Part shown: piece after piece, positions 12,115 to 23,646 of the stretch | How the letters are laid out: each line of letters starts with the position of its first letter | How positions within the stretch are numbered: the stretch's first letter is position 1 | Assembly: GCF_963678635.1 (NCBI RefSeq) | Contig: NC_087069.1 | Coordinates: 51,594,938-51,658,937 of the forward strand | DNA from: Symsagittifera roscoffensis | Lineage: Eukaryota; Xenacoelomorpha; Acoela; Convolutidae | Length of the DNA stretch: 64,000 nt | Direction: 5' to 3' | Notes under the pieces: model-generated | Database searches by the model: none | What the model saw: the letters and a program-made list of their open reading frames with translations, nothing else | What the model was told of the DNA's origin: nothing | Position numbers and translations under genes: made by a program

Positions 12115-13532
12115 TTTGCACGTTTCAAAATCGGCAACTGATTTAAAAATTTCAGAAAAAAATTCTAACCAGAGATCCAAATTTTTTAAAACAAACGCGA
12201 TAGCCACATTCTAGTTTTAAAAAATTTATCACTACAGGTTAATAAATAAAAAAAACTGTTCTCATTTTATAAGGTTATAGTCTGGTAACTCAAAACTGCA
12301 AAAGTTAAGCTGGCTCAAGTTAATTTTAAATGTTCTGATCAAAAAAGTAAGATCTATGAGTGATCAGAAGCTTTATTGTTTTTCATATGAATTTCAGCAA
12401 AACAAATGCGTGCAACTTGTTTTTTAAAAATAATTAGGACACATATCCATAAGAAATACCACAAAAGAGAACTTTCTTCTAAGCAGAGAATAAATTCGCC
12501 GATAACATCAAAATTACATAGCTCGCTTGTAACTATTGCACATGCAAAAACTGGGTTTTTGATAGACTCGCTTTGTTGTCATCGACTGCGGGTAAAAATT
12601 GATATACAATCCCATAAAATTAGTCTGTGTTTCACAAATAGAAACATTTTTTCTTCATGGAGTGTCTGTGTTCTGTTCGTAACTGTATGCAATCTTCATT
12701 TCTTGCAAAGGTTGACTTTCAGATCTGAAACTCGTTATTTCAGATCATGATAAGAAATTGAAAACTTTAGATCTGAAATTCGGATTCGAAAGACAATTTT
12801 CAGATCCAAAAAACCTTGAAAAACAAAATTTCAGATCTGATCTTAGATCTGAGAAACTCTTCGTTAAATTATAATTTATGAGTTGTCAATTTTTGCTGTT
12901 TCTGCAATACATAACTATATTTAGATTAATTAGCTGTAAAAAAAATTTCCCAATAATTACGCAAACTGTTTGTTTTTTTAAACTGATTTTTTTATTCAAC
13001 TGTTTTCTAAAGTTTTCAAAAATCATTTTAAAAAACTATCAAATTTTTGAGTTTCATACGTTACTTAGGCATTTTTGATGTTTACCTCATGCTTTGCGAA
13101 ACACCAGTATCCCATGTTTTGGTTCCAATTTTCGATTGGAGGCTTTGCTGAGTATCTACTAGCATTTAGGAGAAGCTATAATGAGCAACAAAATAGCCCT
13201 GAGTCTGTCTGAATCATCATAAATTCAAATCGGAAATAAACAAGAAAATTAAAATTCTTGATCTGAAATGAGATCTGAAATAGATTATTTCACTTCTGAA
13301 ACAAAACTTTTACTGGATACTGGTGATAAACCGTACTGTTTTTATTAAACTGTCTTTCCATAACTACAATTGTCGGCCAATAATCTCCCAGAGCCTCTCA
13401 ATACACAACTCAATTTACTTCTTTTACTTCTTACTTCGATTCGATTGAAACAATTTCTTTCACAGGTAGTCAATTCGTCAGCAACCAAATCGAGGTTCAA
13501 TTGTCACACCATTTAGCCTAAAAATGATGATC
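12115..13532. repeat. Tandem repeat unit D1 (1.42 kb)
   Basis: This is the first of two near-identical direct copies with a period of 1418 bp. Both begin 'tttgcacgtttcaaaatcgg' and end in 'aaaatgat'. Few differences separate them, so the duplication is recent. The unit is non-coding as far as I can see. Its centre holds a cluster of 'agatctgaaa' palindromes. Confidence 0.9.
12715..12855. repeat. Cluster of AGATCTGAAA words
   Basis: Within about 140 bp the core 'agatct' or 'agatc' flanked by 'tttc' or 'gaaa' appears at least six times, including symmetrical 'ttcagatctgaaa'-type palindromes. The same cluster is in unit D2 near 14145-14285, and a few further words occur at 13258-13275 and 14690-14705. 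Confidence 0.7.
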
Positions 13533-14988
13533 TTTGCACGTTTCAAAATCGGCAACTGATTTAAAAAATTCAGAAAAAATTCTAAACAGGGATCCAAATT
13601 TTTTAAAACAAACGCGATAGCCACATTCTAGTTGTAAAAAATTTGTCACTACAGGTTAATAAATAAAAAAAAACTGTTCTCATTTTATAAGGTTATAGTC
13701 TGGTAACTCAAAACTGCAAAAGTTAAGCTGGCTCAAGTTAATTTTAATTGTTCTGATCAAAAAAGTAAGATCTATGAGTGATCAGAAGCTTTATTGTTTT
13801 TCATATGAATTTCAGCAAAACAAATGCGTGCAACTTGTTTTTTAATAATAATTAGGACACATATCCATAAGAAATACCACAAAAGAGAACTTTCTTCTTA
13901 GCAGAGAATAAAAATGCCTAAATTCGCCGATAACATCAAAATTACATAGCTCGCTTGTAACTATTGCACATGCAAAAACTGGGTTTTTGATAGACTCGCT
14001 TTGTTGTCATCGACTGCGGGTAAAAAGTGATATACAATCCCATAAAATTAGTCTGTGTTTCACAAATAGAAACATTTTTTCTTCATGGAGTGTCTGTGTT
14101 CTGTTCGTAACTGTATGCAATCTTCAGTTCTTGCAAAGGTTGACTTTCAGATCTGAAACTCGTTATTTCAGATCATGATAAGAAATTGAAAACTTTAGAT
14201 CTGAAATTCGGATCTGAAAGAGAATGTTCAGATCCAAAAAAACCTTGAAAAACAAAATTTCAGATCTGATCTTAAATCTGAGAAACTCTTCGTTAAATTA
14301 TAATTTATGAGTTGTCAATTTTTGCTGTTTCTGCATTACATAACTATATTTAGGTTAATTAACTGTAAAAAAAGTTTCCCAATAATTACGCAAACTGTTT
14401 GTTTTTTGAAACTGATTTTTTTATTCATCTGTTTTCTAAAGTTTTCAAAAAGTATTTTAAAAAACTATCAATTTTTTGAGTTTCATAGGTTACTTAGGCA
14501 TTTCTGATGTTTACCTCATGCTTTGCGAAACACCAGTATCCCATTTTTTGGTTCCAATTTTCGATTGGAGGCTTTGCTGAGTATCTACTAGCATTTAGGA
14601 GAAGCTATAATGAGCAACAAAATAGCCCTGAGTCTGTCTGAATCACCATAAATTCAAATCTGAAATAAACAAGAAAATTAAAATTCTTGATCTGAAATGA
14701 GATTTGAAATAGATTATTTCACTTCTGAAATAGAACATTTACAGGATACTGGTGATAAACAGTACTGTTTTTATTAACCTGTCTTTCCATAACTACAATT
14801 GTCGGCCAATAATCTCCCAGAGCCTCTCAATACACAACTCAATTTACTTCTAAGTTTGCTTTTTTGTTGGGCCAAACTTGAGCCAGCTTGATTGTCGATT
14901 CGATTGATACAATTTCTTTTGCAGGTAGTCAATTCGTCAGCAACCAAATCGAGGTTCAATTGTCACACCATTTAGCCTAAAAATGATA
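13533..14988. repeat. Tandem repeat unit D2 (1.46 kb)
   Basis: This is the second copy of D1, with small differences. It keeps about 35 extra bases near 14850-14895 that D1 lacks, and a 'aaaatgcct' block near 13911 also absent from D1. Confidence 0.9.
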
Positions 14989-15601
14989 ATTGCAAAAGCA
15001 CTGCATGTAAGTAAAGATATGTACTTATCTTCAGTTGAAGTTGTGCTGATACTAAAAAACGAATTTAGAATCAATTGAACTTGATCAGAAACTCAAAAAA
15101 GTTAAGTTCAAAAAACATATATAAATATTTTTGTTTTGTAATTTATATTATAAACTTACTCAAAAATTGAAGCAAAAAAAATTTGGAAAACTTTAAACGC
15201 TCGAACGGATGAAAAGTTTCTCGGCTATAAGGAGACTTTCTTCTGGTTATAGTTATCACTTACGTCATTTTGGCTTCTATAACCAAAAGATCGAGGATAT
15301 ATGTGTGATCCATTTCTTAGCGCGGACAAGGGAACAGGTGCTGTTTTTCCTAATTTTCACAACAGGAGATGATTTTTAGAGCTATGTTGATTGAAGCTAC
15401 AAACCACACGCTTTCAACTTTTTAAGAGGAATATAGTTATTGCTTCGGATCAACCGCAAATCTCCGGATAACTGTAAATTAAAAACTTTCAATCGGGACA
15501 AAACAGCGGGTCAAAAATGTTATGTAAAGCGCCAACCACACAACCATCTCCGATAAAAAAAAAAGCAAGGCCGAAATTACATCAAATCAACATCATCCAA
15601 A
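14989..15601. other. Non-coding stretch between two repeat arrays
   Basis: No gene or repeat was recognised. A 76-codon frame crossing into the next array (15517-15747) has no supporting feature. Confidence 0.4.
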
Positions 15602-15877
15602 CCTGTAGGTCGGTCTGCCACTTAAATTTAAGCGTTAGATTACTTAAGCGGAAGATTAGTTCAGGTACACACAGATTCGGTAATTTACACTTTTTCAGAG
15701 TTTTTAGAAATCTCAAAGGAGAGAGCACCGTCAAAATTAGTCACTGACATGAAAATCACCATTGAATTGACGCTCCAACGGCGCGAGATGGCTCCATCTT
15801 TTTAAACGTATGACTCCATCAAAGCAGCTTAGTGTTGTCGAGTTTTGTACTCAAACATTTTCTTTTTCCTAGTATCA

Positions 15878-15949
15878 ATGGATAAACTTGTATACGGGTA
15901 TTCTCTCGAGGTTTACGGAGACGAAGAGCAACTGCTTTCTAAGTTAAAA
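15878..15949 (+). CDS. Candidate first exon in array unit A
   Basis: An ATG opens a 24-codon segment (MDKLVYGYSLEVYGDEEQLL...) of ordinary protein-like composition that ends at a good donor, AAA|GTAAAT. A pyrimidine-rich 'tctttttcctag' lies just upstream and could be the acceptor of a 5' UTR intron. Unit C carries the same segment at 20392-20463 with two amino-acid changes (Lys to Arg at residue 3, Ser to Pro at residue 9) and the same donor. Unit B lacks this part. No family is recognised. The frame can also be read past the donor to a stop at 16027. Confidence 0.3.
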
Positions 15950-16541
15950 GTAAATTTTTCTGACTCAAGCAAACGTTTATCAAAAAAAAGTTGTTTGCAT
16001 GCAAAAGTTAAATTTTTGTGTGCGTAACTTAGTCCTGGTTCAAAAATATTGGACTTTTTTTTTAAAAAAAACGCTGAAAAAACACCTATTTCTTTTGTAT
16101 GGCATAGTTTTGTATGTCTTGATCAATGTCTGATAATAAAAAATTACAAATTCTCAAAAAAGCTTCGCTGAAGTTTTATATTTTTGTTATATTATTTTGT
16201 AAGACACAGTTAGGACTTTTCAGGCCGAGTCCATTATTTTGCTAATGCTAATTATCCAATTTTCATACATGAAAAATCACTAATCATAGAGCTTTCTTCT
16301 AGCAATTTTTTCTTTATCACTAATCATAGACCTTTTTTTAGCAATTTTGTGTACTTAAAGAATTGCATCAAAAGTGTATGAATAGCACTTTTACATATAA
16401 AAAAGTTGTTCGATTAGCATTTTTGGTCAACCCGTTTTTTTTATTCTAGTTACTTCTTCAATAGTTTTTTATAGTGGAATTTTTTGATCCGTTCAAAAAA
16501 AACTTACATATGAAACATTTGTTGAAATACTAAGTAATCTA

Positions 16542-16731
16542 TTCCAACAAAACCTCACTTAAAACGACTGAAAAGAAAACGAACGATTTTTTCATAACTG
16601 AAGGGGAAAAAAGAAAACATGTATTTAATCCCTTTGGATGGCCCATGCGAAAAACGAATATCATACAATTTGCTAATCGAATCTATAAAAAAAACGTATT
16701 AGGCAATTCTCATAGAAACAAAATCTTATGA
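16542..16731 (+). CDS. Protein-like segment in array unit A
   Basis: The open segment of about 62 codons ends at TGA. It reads KTTEKKTNDFFITEGEKRK, then VFNPFGWPMRKTNIIQFANR, with a basic C-terminus. The composition is protein-like and conserved in all three units (B: to 18340; C: 21056-21246). Unit C differs by two silent changes (Pro CCC/CCT, Asn AAT/AAC). It could be the last exon of a small gene whose first exon is at 15878, or a decayed element ORF. The family is not recognised. Confidence 0.3.
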
Positions 16732-17256
16732 CACACAAAACATTGAATCGAAATTTTTTTTTCCGGAAGTTATCTTAACTTAAATTAAAACTCAAACAAA
16801 AGAAAACTGTAAAAACTAAAAAGCTTTTGCAAAAATAAAAAAATATCATGACTGAACCTGAATTTTCTATAGATAGGAGATATAAATAAGATAAAAGATT
16901 TCACAGAGCAAAAGAAACGAAGGGCAAAAAGGAGATGAAAGACGACGTCATTCCGACTCTGGAGTGGCAAATCTATCCGTTTTGCTTGCCGCAGACACAA
17001 CCGTCGCAGGATAATAAGTATAGAGGGAATATCCCCTGAAAAAAAATTATCCCCTGAACAAGAACAATGACCCACTCGATAATGAACTGAAAACTACGGA
17101 TCCTAGTCACTTGGCGCTTCAATCAGAGAAATAAACCTTTATCTCGTTATGTCAAAAACAGTTGAGAATGCACATAATCTCGATATATTTATCGAAACCG
17201 ACACATCATTACAGAAAACTGCAGCCTCGATACGATCTTTTAACTCGCTATATTTG

Positions 17257-17259
<3 letters not shown>

Positions 17260-17288
<29 letters not shown>

Positions 17289-17301
17289 GCTCGCTCTCTC
17301 G
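17260..17301. repeat. (CT)n microsatellite in unit A
   Basis: An interrupted CT repeat ('tctctctctc' with 'gctcgct' breaks). It recurs at 18871-18918 and 21773-21818 with different lengths, showing slippage between the otherwise near-identical units. Confidence 0.9.
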
Positions 17302-18160
17302 ACAACAAATATTTCACTGACACAAGCAACTGCTACTCTTCTCAAGGAATTGAGTCAAACAAACCATAATACACTCCCTCCACCCTTCACAAGAAATTTT
17401 TGATTTGAAAAACTTCCTAAACCTCGGATCTGTGGAACTAGTTCAAAACAAGTATTTTTATATGCAATCAGATTCCTGATAATTATCACTGTTATACTTA
17501 ATTATACTGTTATACTATAATTATACTTAGTCCTAACCAGTCAAGATCCATGTTTAAAACTTAAGATAGTTTGTAGAGCTGAAACCATTTAAATTTTCAG
17601 CCAGAGAAGACTAAATTTAACTGAGAAAGAAATGGTTCTTCCTCTATTCTAACTTCGAAAGATTACCAACATTTAACTAGATTTATTGAGACTAGGAAAG
17701 ATACAGGAAGAATAGAAGCGGTATTAAACTACGAAGTTGTACGAATCTATCCTCCGGCCAAAAAAATAGCGTGACAAACCAATGGCTCATCCTCTTCGAA
17801 ATTACTCTATGAAAAGCCACCCAGACTTAAACTCACTTTTGTTCTCAAATTTACTCTTTACAAAAATTATTTCATGCAAAATTCGACTGTAAGTGTCTAT
17901 AACATATTCCAGGTTGAGTTTTTAATTCAAAAATTTCAAAAAGCACAAACAAGTTTTTTTGTAAGCAAAACTTTTTTTTGTTTTCATATGTTAAAGTAAA
18001 CTTATTTTTTTTTAAAACGTGCTTTTTTTCTCAAACGCCGTCATATTCAACGTAAAAATTTTCTTAAGCATTTACAAAAAGTTAGGTTTTTGGTATTTAT
18101 TTCTGTGTGAAATTTAATTTTGATTGCAAGTATTACCAAATTCAGTGTTCCTGGATGATA

Positions 18161-18340
18161 ACCTCACTTAAAACGACTGAAAAGAAAACGAACGATTTTT
18201 TCATAACTGAAGGGGAAAAAAGAAAACATGTATTTAATCCCTTTGGATGGCCCATGCGAAAAACGAATATCATACAATTTGCTAATCGAATCTATAAAAA
18301 AAACGTATTAGGCAATTCTCATAGAAACAAAATCTTATGA
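18161..18340 (+). CDS. Protein-like segment in array unit B
   Basis: This is the same KTTEKKTNDFF... segment as at 16542-16731 and identical to it over the shared part. Because of the A/B deletion it follows unit A's tail, and by chance the frame stays open upstream to 18107. Confidence 0.3.
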   Translation, partial: TSLKTTEKKTNDFFITEGEKRKHVFNPFGWPMRKTNIIQFANRIYKKNVLGNSHRNKIL

Positions 18341-18867
18341 CACACAAAACATTGAATCGAAATTTTTTTTTTCCGGTAGTTACCTTAACTTAAATTAAAA
18401 CTCAAACAAAAGAAAACTGTAAAAACTAAAAAGCTTTTGCAAAAATAAAAAAATATCATGACTGAACCTGAATTTTCTATAGATAGGAGATATAAATAAG
18501 ATAAAAGATTTCACAGAGCAAAAGAAACGAAGGGCAAAAAGGAGATGAAAGACGACGTCATTCCGACTCTGGAGTGGCAAATCTATCCGTTTTGCTTGCC
18601 GCAGACACAACCGTCGCAGGATAATAAGTATAGAGGGAATATCCCCTGAAAAAAAATTATCCCCTGAACAAGAACAATGACCCACTCGATAATGAACTGA
18701 AAACTACGGATCCTAGTCACTTGGCGCTTCAATCAGAGAAATAAACCTTTATCTCGTTATGTCAAAAACAGTTGAGAACGCACATAATCTCGATATATTT
18801 ATCGAAACCGACACATCATTACAGAAAACTGCAGCCTCGATACGACCTTTTAACTCGCTATAATTTG

Positions 18868-18870
<3 letters not shown>

Positions 18871-18909
<39 letters not shown>

Positions 18910-18918
18910 GCTCTCTCG
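18871..18918. repeat. (CT)n microsatellite in unit B
   Basis: This is the longest of the three CT tracts in the array. Its length differs from the tracts in units A and C. Confidence 0.9.
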
Positions 18919-20391
18919 ACAACAAATATTTCACTGACACAAGCAACTGCTACTCTTCTCAAGGAATTGAGTCAAACAAACCATAATACACTCCCTCCAC
19001 CCTTCACAAGAAATTTTTGATTTGAAAAACTTCCTAAACCTCGGATCTGTGGAACTAGTTCAAAACAAGTATTTTTATATGCAATCAGATTCCTGATAAT
19101 TATCACTGTTATACTTAATTATACTGTTATACTATAATTATACTTAGTCCTAACCAGTCAAGATCCATGTTTAAAACTTAAGATAGTTTGTAAAGCTGAA
19201 ACCATTTAAATTTTCAGCCAGAGAAGACTAAATTTAACTGAGAAAGAAATGGTTCTTCCTCTCTTCTAACTTCGAAAGATTACCAACATTTAACTAGATT
19301 TATTGAGACTAGGAAAAGTTACAGGAAGAATAGAAGCGGTATTAAACTACGAAGTTGTACGAATCTATCCTCCTGCCAAAAAAAATAGCGTGACAAACCA
19401 ATGGCTCATCCTCTTCGAAATTACTCTATGAAAAGCCACCCAGACTTAAACTCACTTTTGTTCTCAAATTTACTCTTTACAAAAATTAATTCATGCAAAA
19501 TTCGACTGTAAGTGTCTATAACATATTCCAGGTTGAGTTTTTAATTCAAAAATTTCAAAAAGCACAAACAAGTTTTTTTGTAAGCAAAACTTTTTTTTGT
19601 TTTCATATGTTAAAGTAAACTTATTTTTTTTAAAACGTGCTTTTTTTTCAAACGCCGTCATATTCAACGTAAAAATTTTCTTAAGCATTTACAAAAAGTT
19701 AGGTTTTTGGTATTTATTTCTGTGTGAAATTTAATTTTGATTGCAAGTATTACCAAATTCAGTGTTCCTGGATGATAACTTCCAGTTAAACATTGGGTTT
19801 TGTGATGATAAAAATTCTTGGTTAGTGTGTTTAGGATTAAGCACAAAAATTCGTAACACAATTTTGTTTGTATTCTTATGGAAAAAATGCTCATCATACT
19901 ACTTCATAATAATTAAAGTCATACAGTTTCGTTTACAAAAAAAAATCCTTTTCTGTTTTCATAAAGTTTTGTAAAAAAAAAGTATGGCGAAAAGCTTGAG
20001 GTCGTTATTAAGTTCCAAATTTTGGCAAAAATTCTTATTCTAGTAGAGAAAAAATGCTCATTTTGCTTTTTCATACAAATTTTTCAGTCCAAAATGTATG
20101 AAACTGTAGGATGAACCTGTAGGTCGGTCTGCCACTTAAATTTAAGCGTTAGATTACTTAAGCGGAAGATTAATTCAGGTACACACAGATTCGGTAATTT
20201 ACACTATTTCAGAGTTTTTAGAAATCTCAAAGGAGAGAGCACCGTCAAAATTAGTCACTGACATGAAAATCACCATTGAATTGACGCTCCAACGGCGCGA
20301 GATGGCTCCATCTTTTTAAACGTATGACTCCATCAAAGCAGCTTAGTGTTGTCGAGTTTTGTACTCAAACATTTTCTTTTTCCTAGTCTCA

Positions 20392-20463
20392 ATGGATAGA
20401 CTTGTATACGGGTATCCTCTCGAGGTTTACGGAGACGAAGAGCAACTGCTTTCTAAGTTAAAA
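20392..20463 (+). CDS. Candidate first exon in array unit C
   Basis: This is the counterpart of 15878-15949: the same 24-codon length, the same AAA|GTAAAT donor and the same upstream pyrimidine-rich 'ttttcctag'. Two replacement differences and few silent ones argue against strong constraint. Confidence 0.3.
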
Positions 20464-21055
20464 GTAAATTTTTCTGACTCAAACAAACGTTTATCAAAAA
20501 AAAAGTTGTTTGCATGCAAAAGTTAAATTTTTGTGTGCGTAACTTAGTCCTGGTTCAAAATTATTGGACTTTTTTAAAAAAAAAAACGCTGAAAAAACAC
20601 CTATTTCTTTTGTATGGCATAGTTTTGTATGTCTTGATCAATGTCTGATAATAAAAAATTACAAATTCTCAAAAAAGCTTCGCTGAAGTTTTATATTTTT
20701 GTTATATTATTTTGTAAGACACAGTTAGGACTTTTCAGGCCGAGTCCATTATTTTGCTAATGCTAATTATCCAATTTTCATACATGAAAAATCACTAATC
20801 ATAGAGCTTTCTTCTAGCAATTTTTTCTTTATCACTAATCATAGACCTTTTTTTAGCAATTTTGTGTACTTAAAGAATTGCATCAAAAGTGTATGAATAG
20901 CACTTTTACATATAAAAAAAGTGTTCGATTAGCATTTTTGGTCAACCCGTTTTTTTTATTCTAGTTACTTCTTCAATAGTTTTTTATAGTGGAATTTTTT
21001 GATCCGTTCAAAAAAAACTTACATATGAAACATTTGTTGAAATACTAAGTAATCT

Positions 21056-21246
21056 ATTCCAACAAAACCTCACTTAAAACGACTGAAAAGAAAACGAACG
21101 ATTTTTTCATAACTGAAGGGGAAAAAAGAAAACATGTATTTAATCCTTTTGGATGGCCCATGCGAAAAACGAACATCATACAATTTGCTAATCGAATCTA
21201 TAAAAAAAACGTATTAGGCAATTCTCATAGAAACAAAATCTTATGA
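21056..21246 (+). CDS. Protein-like segment in array unit C
   Basis: This is the counterpart of 16542-16731, ending at the same TGA, with the NPFGWPMRKTN block intact. Two silent third-position differences from units A and B were noted. Confidence 0.3.
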
Positions 21247-21770
21247 CACACAAAACATTGAATCGAAATTTTTTTTTCCGGAAGTTATCTTAACTTAAAT
21301 TAAAACTCAAACAAAAGAAAACTGTAAAAACTAAAAAGCTTTTGCAAAAATAAAAAAAGATCATGACTGAACCTGAATTTTCTATAGATAGGAGATATAA
21401 ATAAGATAAAAGATTTCACAGAGCAAAAGAAACGAAGGGCAAAAGGAGATGAAAGACGACGTCATTCCGACTCTGGAGTGGCAAATCTATCCGTTTTGCT
21501 TGCCGCAGACACAACCGTCGCAGATAAAAAGTATAGAGGGAATATCCCCTGAAAAAAAATTATCCCCTGAACAAGAACAATGACCCACTCGATAATGAAC
21601 TGAAAACTACGGATCCTAGTCACTTGGCGCTTCAATCAGAGAAATAAAACTTTATCTCGCTATGTCAAAAACAGTTGAGAATGCACATAATCTCGATATA
21701 TTTATCGAAACCGACACATCATTACAGAAAACTGCAGCCTCGATACGATCTTTTAACTCGCTATAATTTG

Positions 21771-21772
<2 letters not shown>

Positions 21773-21804
<32 letters not shown>

Positions 21805-21818
21805 GCTCGCTCTCTCGA
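21773..21818. repeat. (CT)n microsatellite in unit C
   Basis: CT tract equivalent to those in units A and B, with its own length and interruptions. Confidence 0.85.
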
Positions 21819-23027
21819 CAACAAATATTTCACTGACACAAGCAACTGCTACTCTTCTCAAGGAATTGAGTCAAACAAACCATAATACACTTCCTCCACC
21901 CTTCACAAGAAAATTTTGATTTGAAAAACTTCCTAAACCTCGGATCTGTGGAACTAGTTCAAAACAAGTGTTTTTATATGCAATCAGATTCCTGATAATT
22001 ATCACTGTTATACTTAATTATACTGTTATACTATAATTATACTAAGTCCTAACCAGTCAAGATCCATGTTTAAAACTTAAGATAGTTTGTAAAGCTGAAA
22101 CCATTTAAATTTTCAGCCAGAGAAGACTAAATTTAACTGAGAAAGAAATGGTTCTTCCTCTCTTCTAACTTCGAAAGATTACCAACATTTAACTAGATTT
22201 ATTGAGACTAGGAAAAATTACAGGAAGAATAGAAGCGGTATTAAACTACGAAGTTGTACGAATCTATCCTCCTGCCAAAAAAATAGCGTGACAAACCAAT
22301 GGCTCATCCTCTTCGAAATTACTCTATGAAAAGCCACCCAGACTTAAACTCACTTTTGTTCTCAAATTTACTCTTTACAAAAATTATTTCATGCAAAATT
22401 CGACTGTAAGTGTCTATAACATATTCCAGGTTGAGTTTTTAATTCAAAAAATTCAAAAAGCACACAAGTTTTTTTGTAAGCAAAACTTTTTTTTGTTTTC
22501 ATATGTTAAAGTAAACTTATTTTTTTTAAAACGTGCTTTTTTTCTCAAAAGCCGTCATATTCAACGTAAAAATTTTCTTAAGCATTTACAAAAAGTTAGG
22601 TTTTTGGTATTTATTTCTGTGTGAAATTTAATTTTGATTGCAAGTATTACCAAATTCAGTGTTCCTGGATGATAACTTCCAGTTAAACATTGGGTTTTGT
22701 GATGACAAAAATCCTTGGTTAGTGTGTTTAGGATTAAGCACAAAAATTCGTAACACAATTTTGTTTGTATTCTTATGGAAAAAATGCTCATCATACTACT
22801 TCATAATAATTAAAGTCATACAGTTTCAGTTTACAAAAAAAAATCTTTTTCTGTTTTCATAAAATTTTGTATAAAAAAAAGTATGGCGAAAAGCTTGAGG
22901 TCGTTATTTAGTTCCAAATTTTGGCAAAAATTCTTCTTCTAATTTTTCCTAGTAGAGAAAAAATGCTTATTTTGCTTTTTCATACAATTTTTTCAGTCCA
23001 AAATGTATGAAACTGTAGGATGAACAT

Positions 23028-23646
23028 TTTTTCATATAAAATTGTATGATAGACATTTTTTGTCAACCCAGGTACTTTTAATTTTTGTTAAAACTATCTA
23101 TATCATAAAATTTATCCTCATTTGGTAGTTGCTGGTTTCTGCGCTTGGTTGCTGTTTGCGTAGGCGTTTTAGACGCGGTCCTCACATGACTATGATGAAT
23201 ACGCTTTTATTTACCTCTAGCTTTTCTTCTATATTTTCAACTTTAGTTTGATATAGATTATATTGCTGAGGCTTTTTCAATAACGTATTAAGTAAAAGTC
23301 TTTTCTGGTTTTGTTCTGGCGACAGAATATCTTACACAACTCAACTGGTCAAATCGCCTGTTTTAGCAGCTAATCAGTTTGTTTGGTGCATTTGTTTTAA
23401 AGAAACAAAAAATTACATTCTCTCGTTAAAAGAGACTTTACCAAATCACATGGTTTTCATTTTGATCGTTTGGTTGGTTACAAGCAAAGAATCGAAAATA
23501 CCTTGTGTTATGAAAAATCAAAATTGACCAAATGACTTCGTTGTAGGTTCTGTATTATACAAAACAAACTGTTCTTAAACAGTTGCTTTGTTGCTATCCA
23601 AAAATGAGCAAAACTTTTATGTAACAAAAATGCTTATACTTTTTGA
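23028..23646. other. Non-coding stretch upstream of the 415-codon ORF
   Basis: It contains the isolated TIR-like end 'gtcaacccaggta' (23062-23074), then AT-rich sequence that would hold any promoter of the ORF at 23647. No clear TATA or initiator could be singled out. Confidence 0.4.

Larger units (their letters stand above)
15602..18160 (+). repeat. 2.9 kb array, unit A (3' end missing)
   Basis: This is the first unit of a tandem array. It starts at 'cctgtaggtcggtctgcc' and matches unit C (20115-23027) from its first base, but stops at 'cctggatgata', about 350 bp before the unit end. There it joins directly to an internal point of the unit (start of B). Identity to the other copies is very high. 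The strand refers to the protein-like segments inside. Confidence 0.9.
18161..20114 (+). repeat. 2.9 kb array, unit B (5' end missing)
   Basis: The unit begins at 'cctcacttaaaacgac', which is internal position about 950 of the full unit, and runs to the unit end 'aaactgtaggatgaa'. Together, A and B look like two full units with one deletion across their junction. Confidence 0.9.
20115..23027 (+). repeat. 2.9 kb array, unit C (complete)
   Basis: This is the only complete unit, from 'cctgtaggtcggtctgcc' to 'aaactgtaggatgaac'. It differs from A and B by scattered substitutions and short indels (for example one A fewer at about 21440, and a changed 'gcagataaaaag' at 21520). Just right of it, at 23062-23074, lies 'gtcaacccaggta', a terminus of the TIR family seen at 42048 and 53552, so the unit probably arose next to or inside an old copy of that family. 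Confidence 0.9.

Noticed and set aside
16785-17075. 96-codon minus-strand ORF identical in two array units (also 18395-18685)
   Set aside because: Identity simply reflects the recent duplication. Unit C carries indels that break it, and the composition is Phe/Leu/Ser chance-like.
17149-17403. 84-codon + strand ORF through the CT repeat (and 18772-19020 in unit B)
   Set aside because: It depends on the microsatellite length for its frame, and the N-terminal parts differ between units. Only the last 25 residues are shared, which follows from sequence identity.
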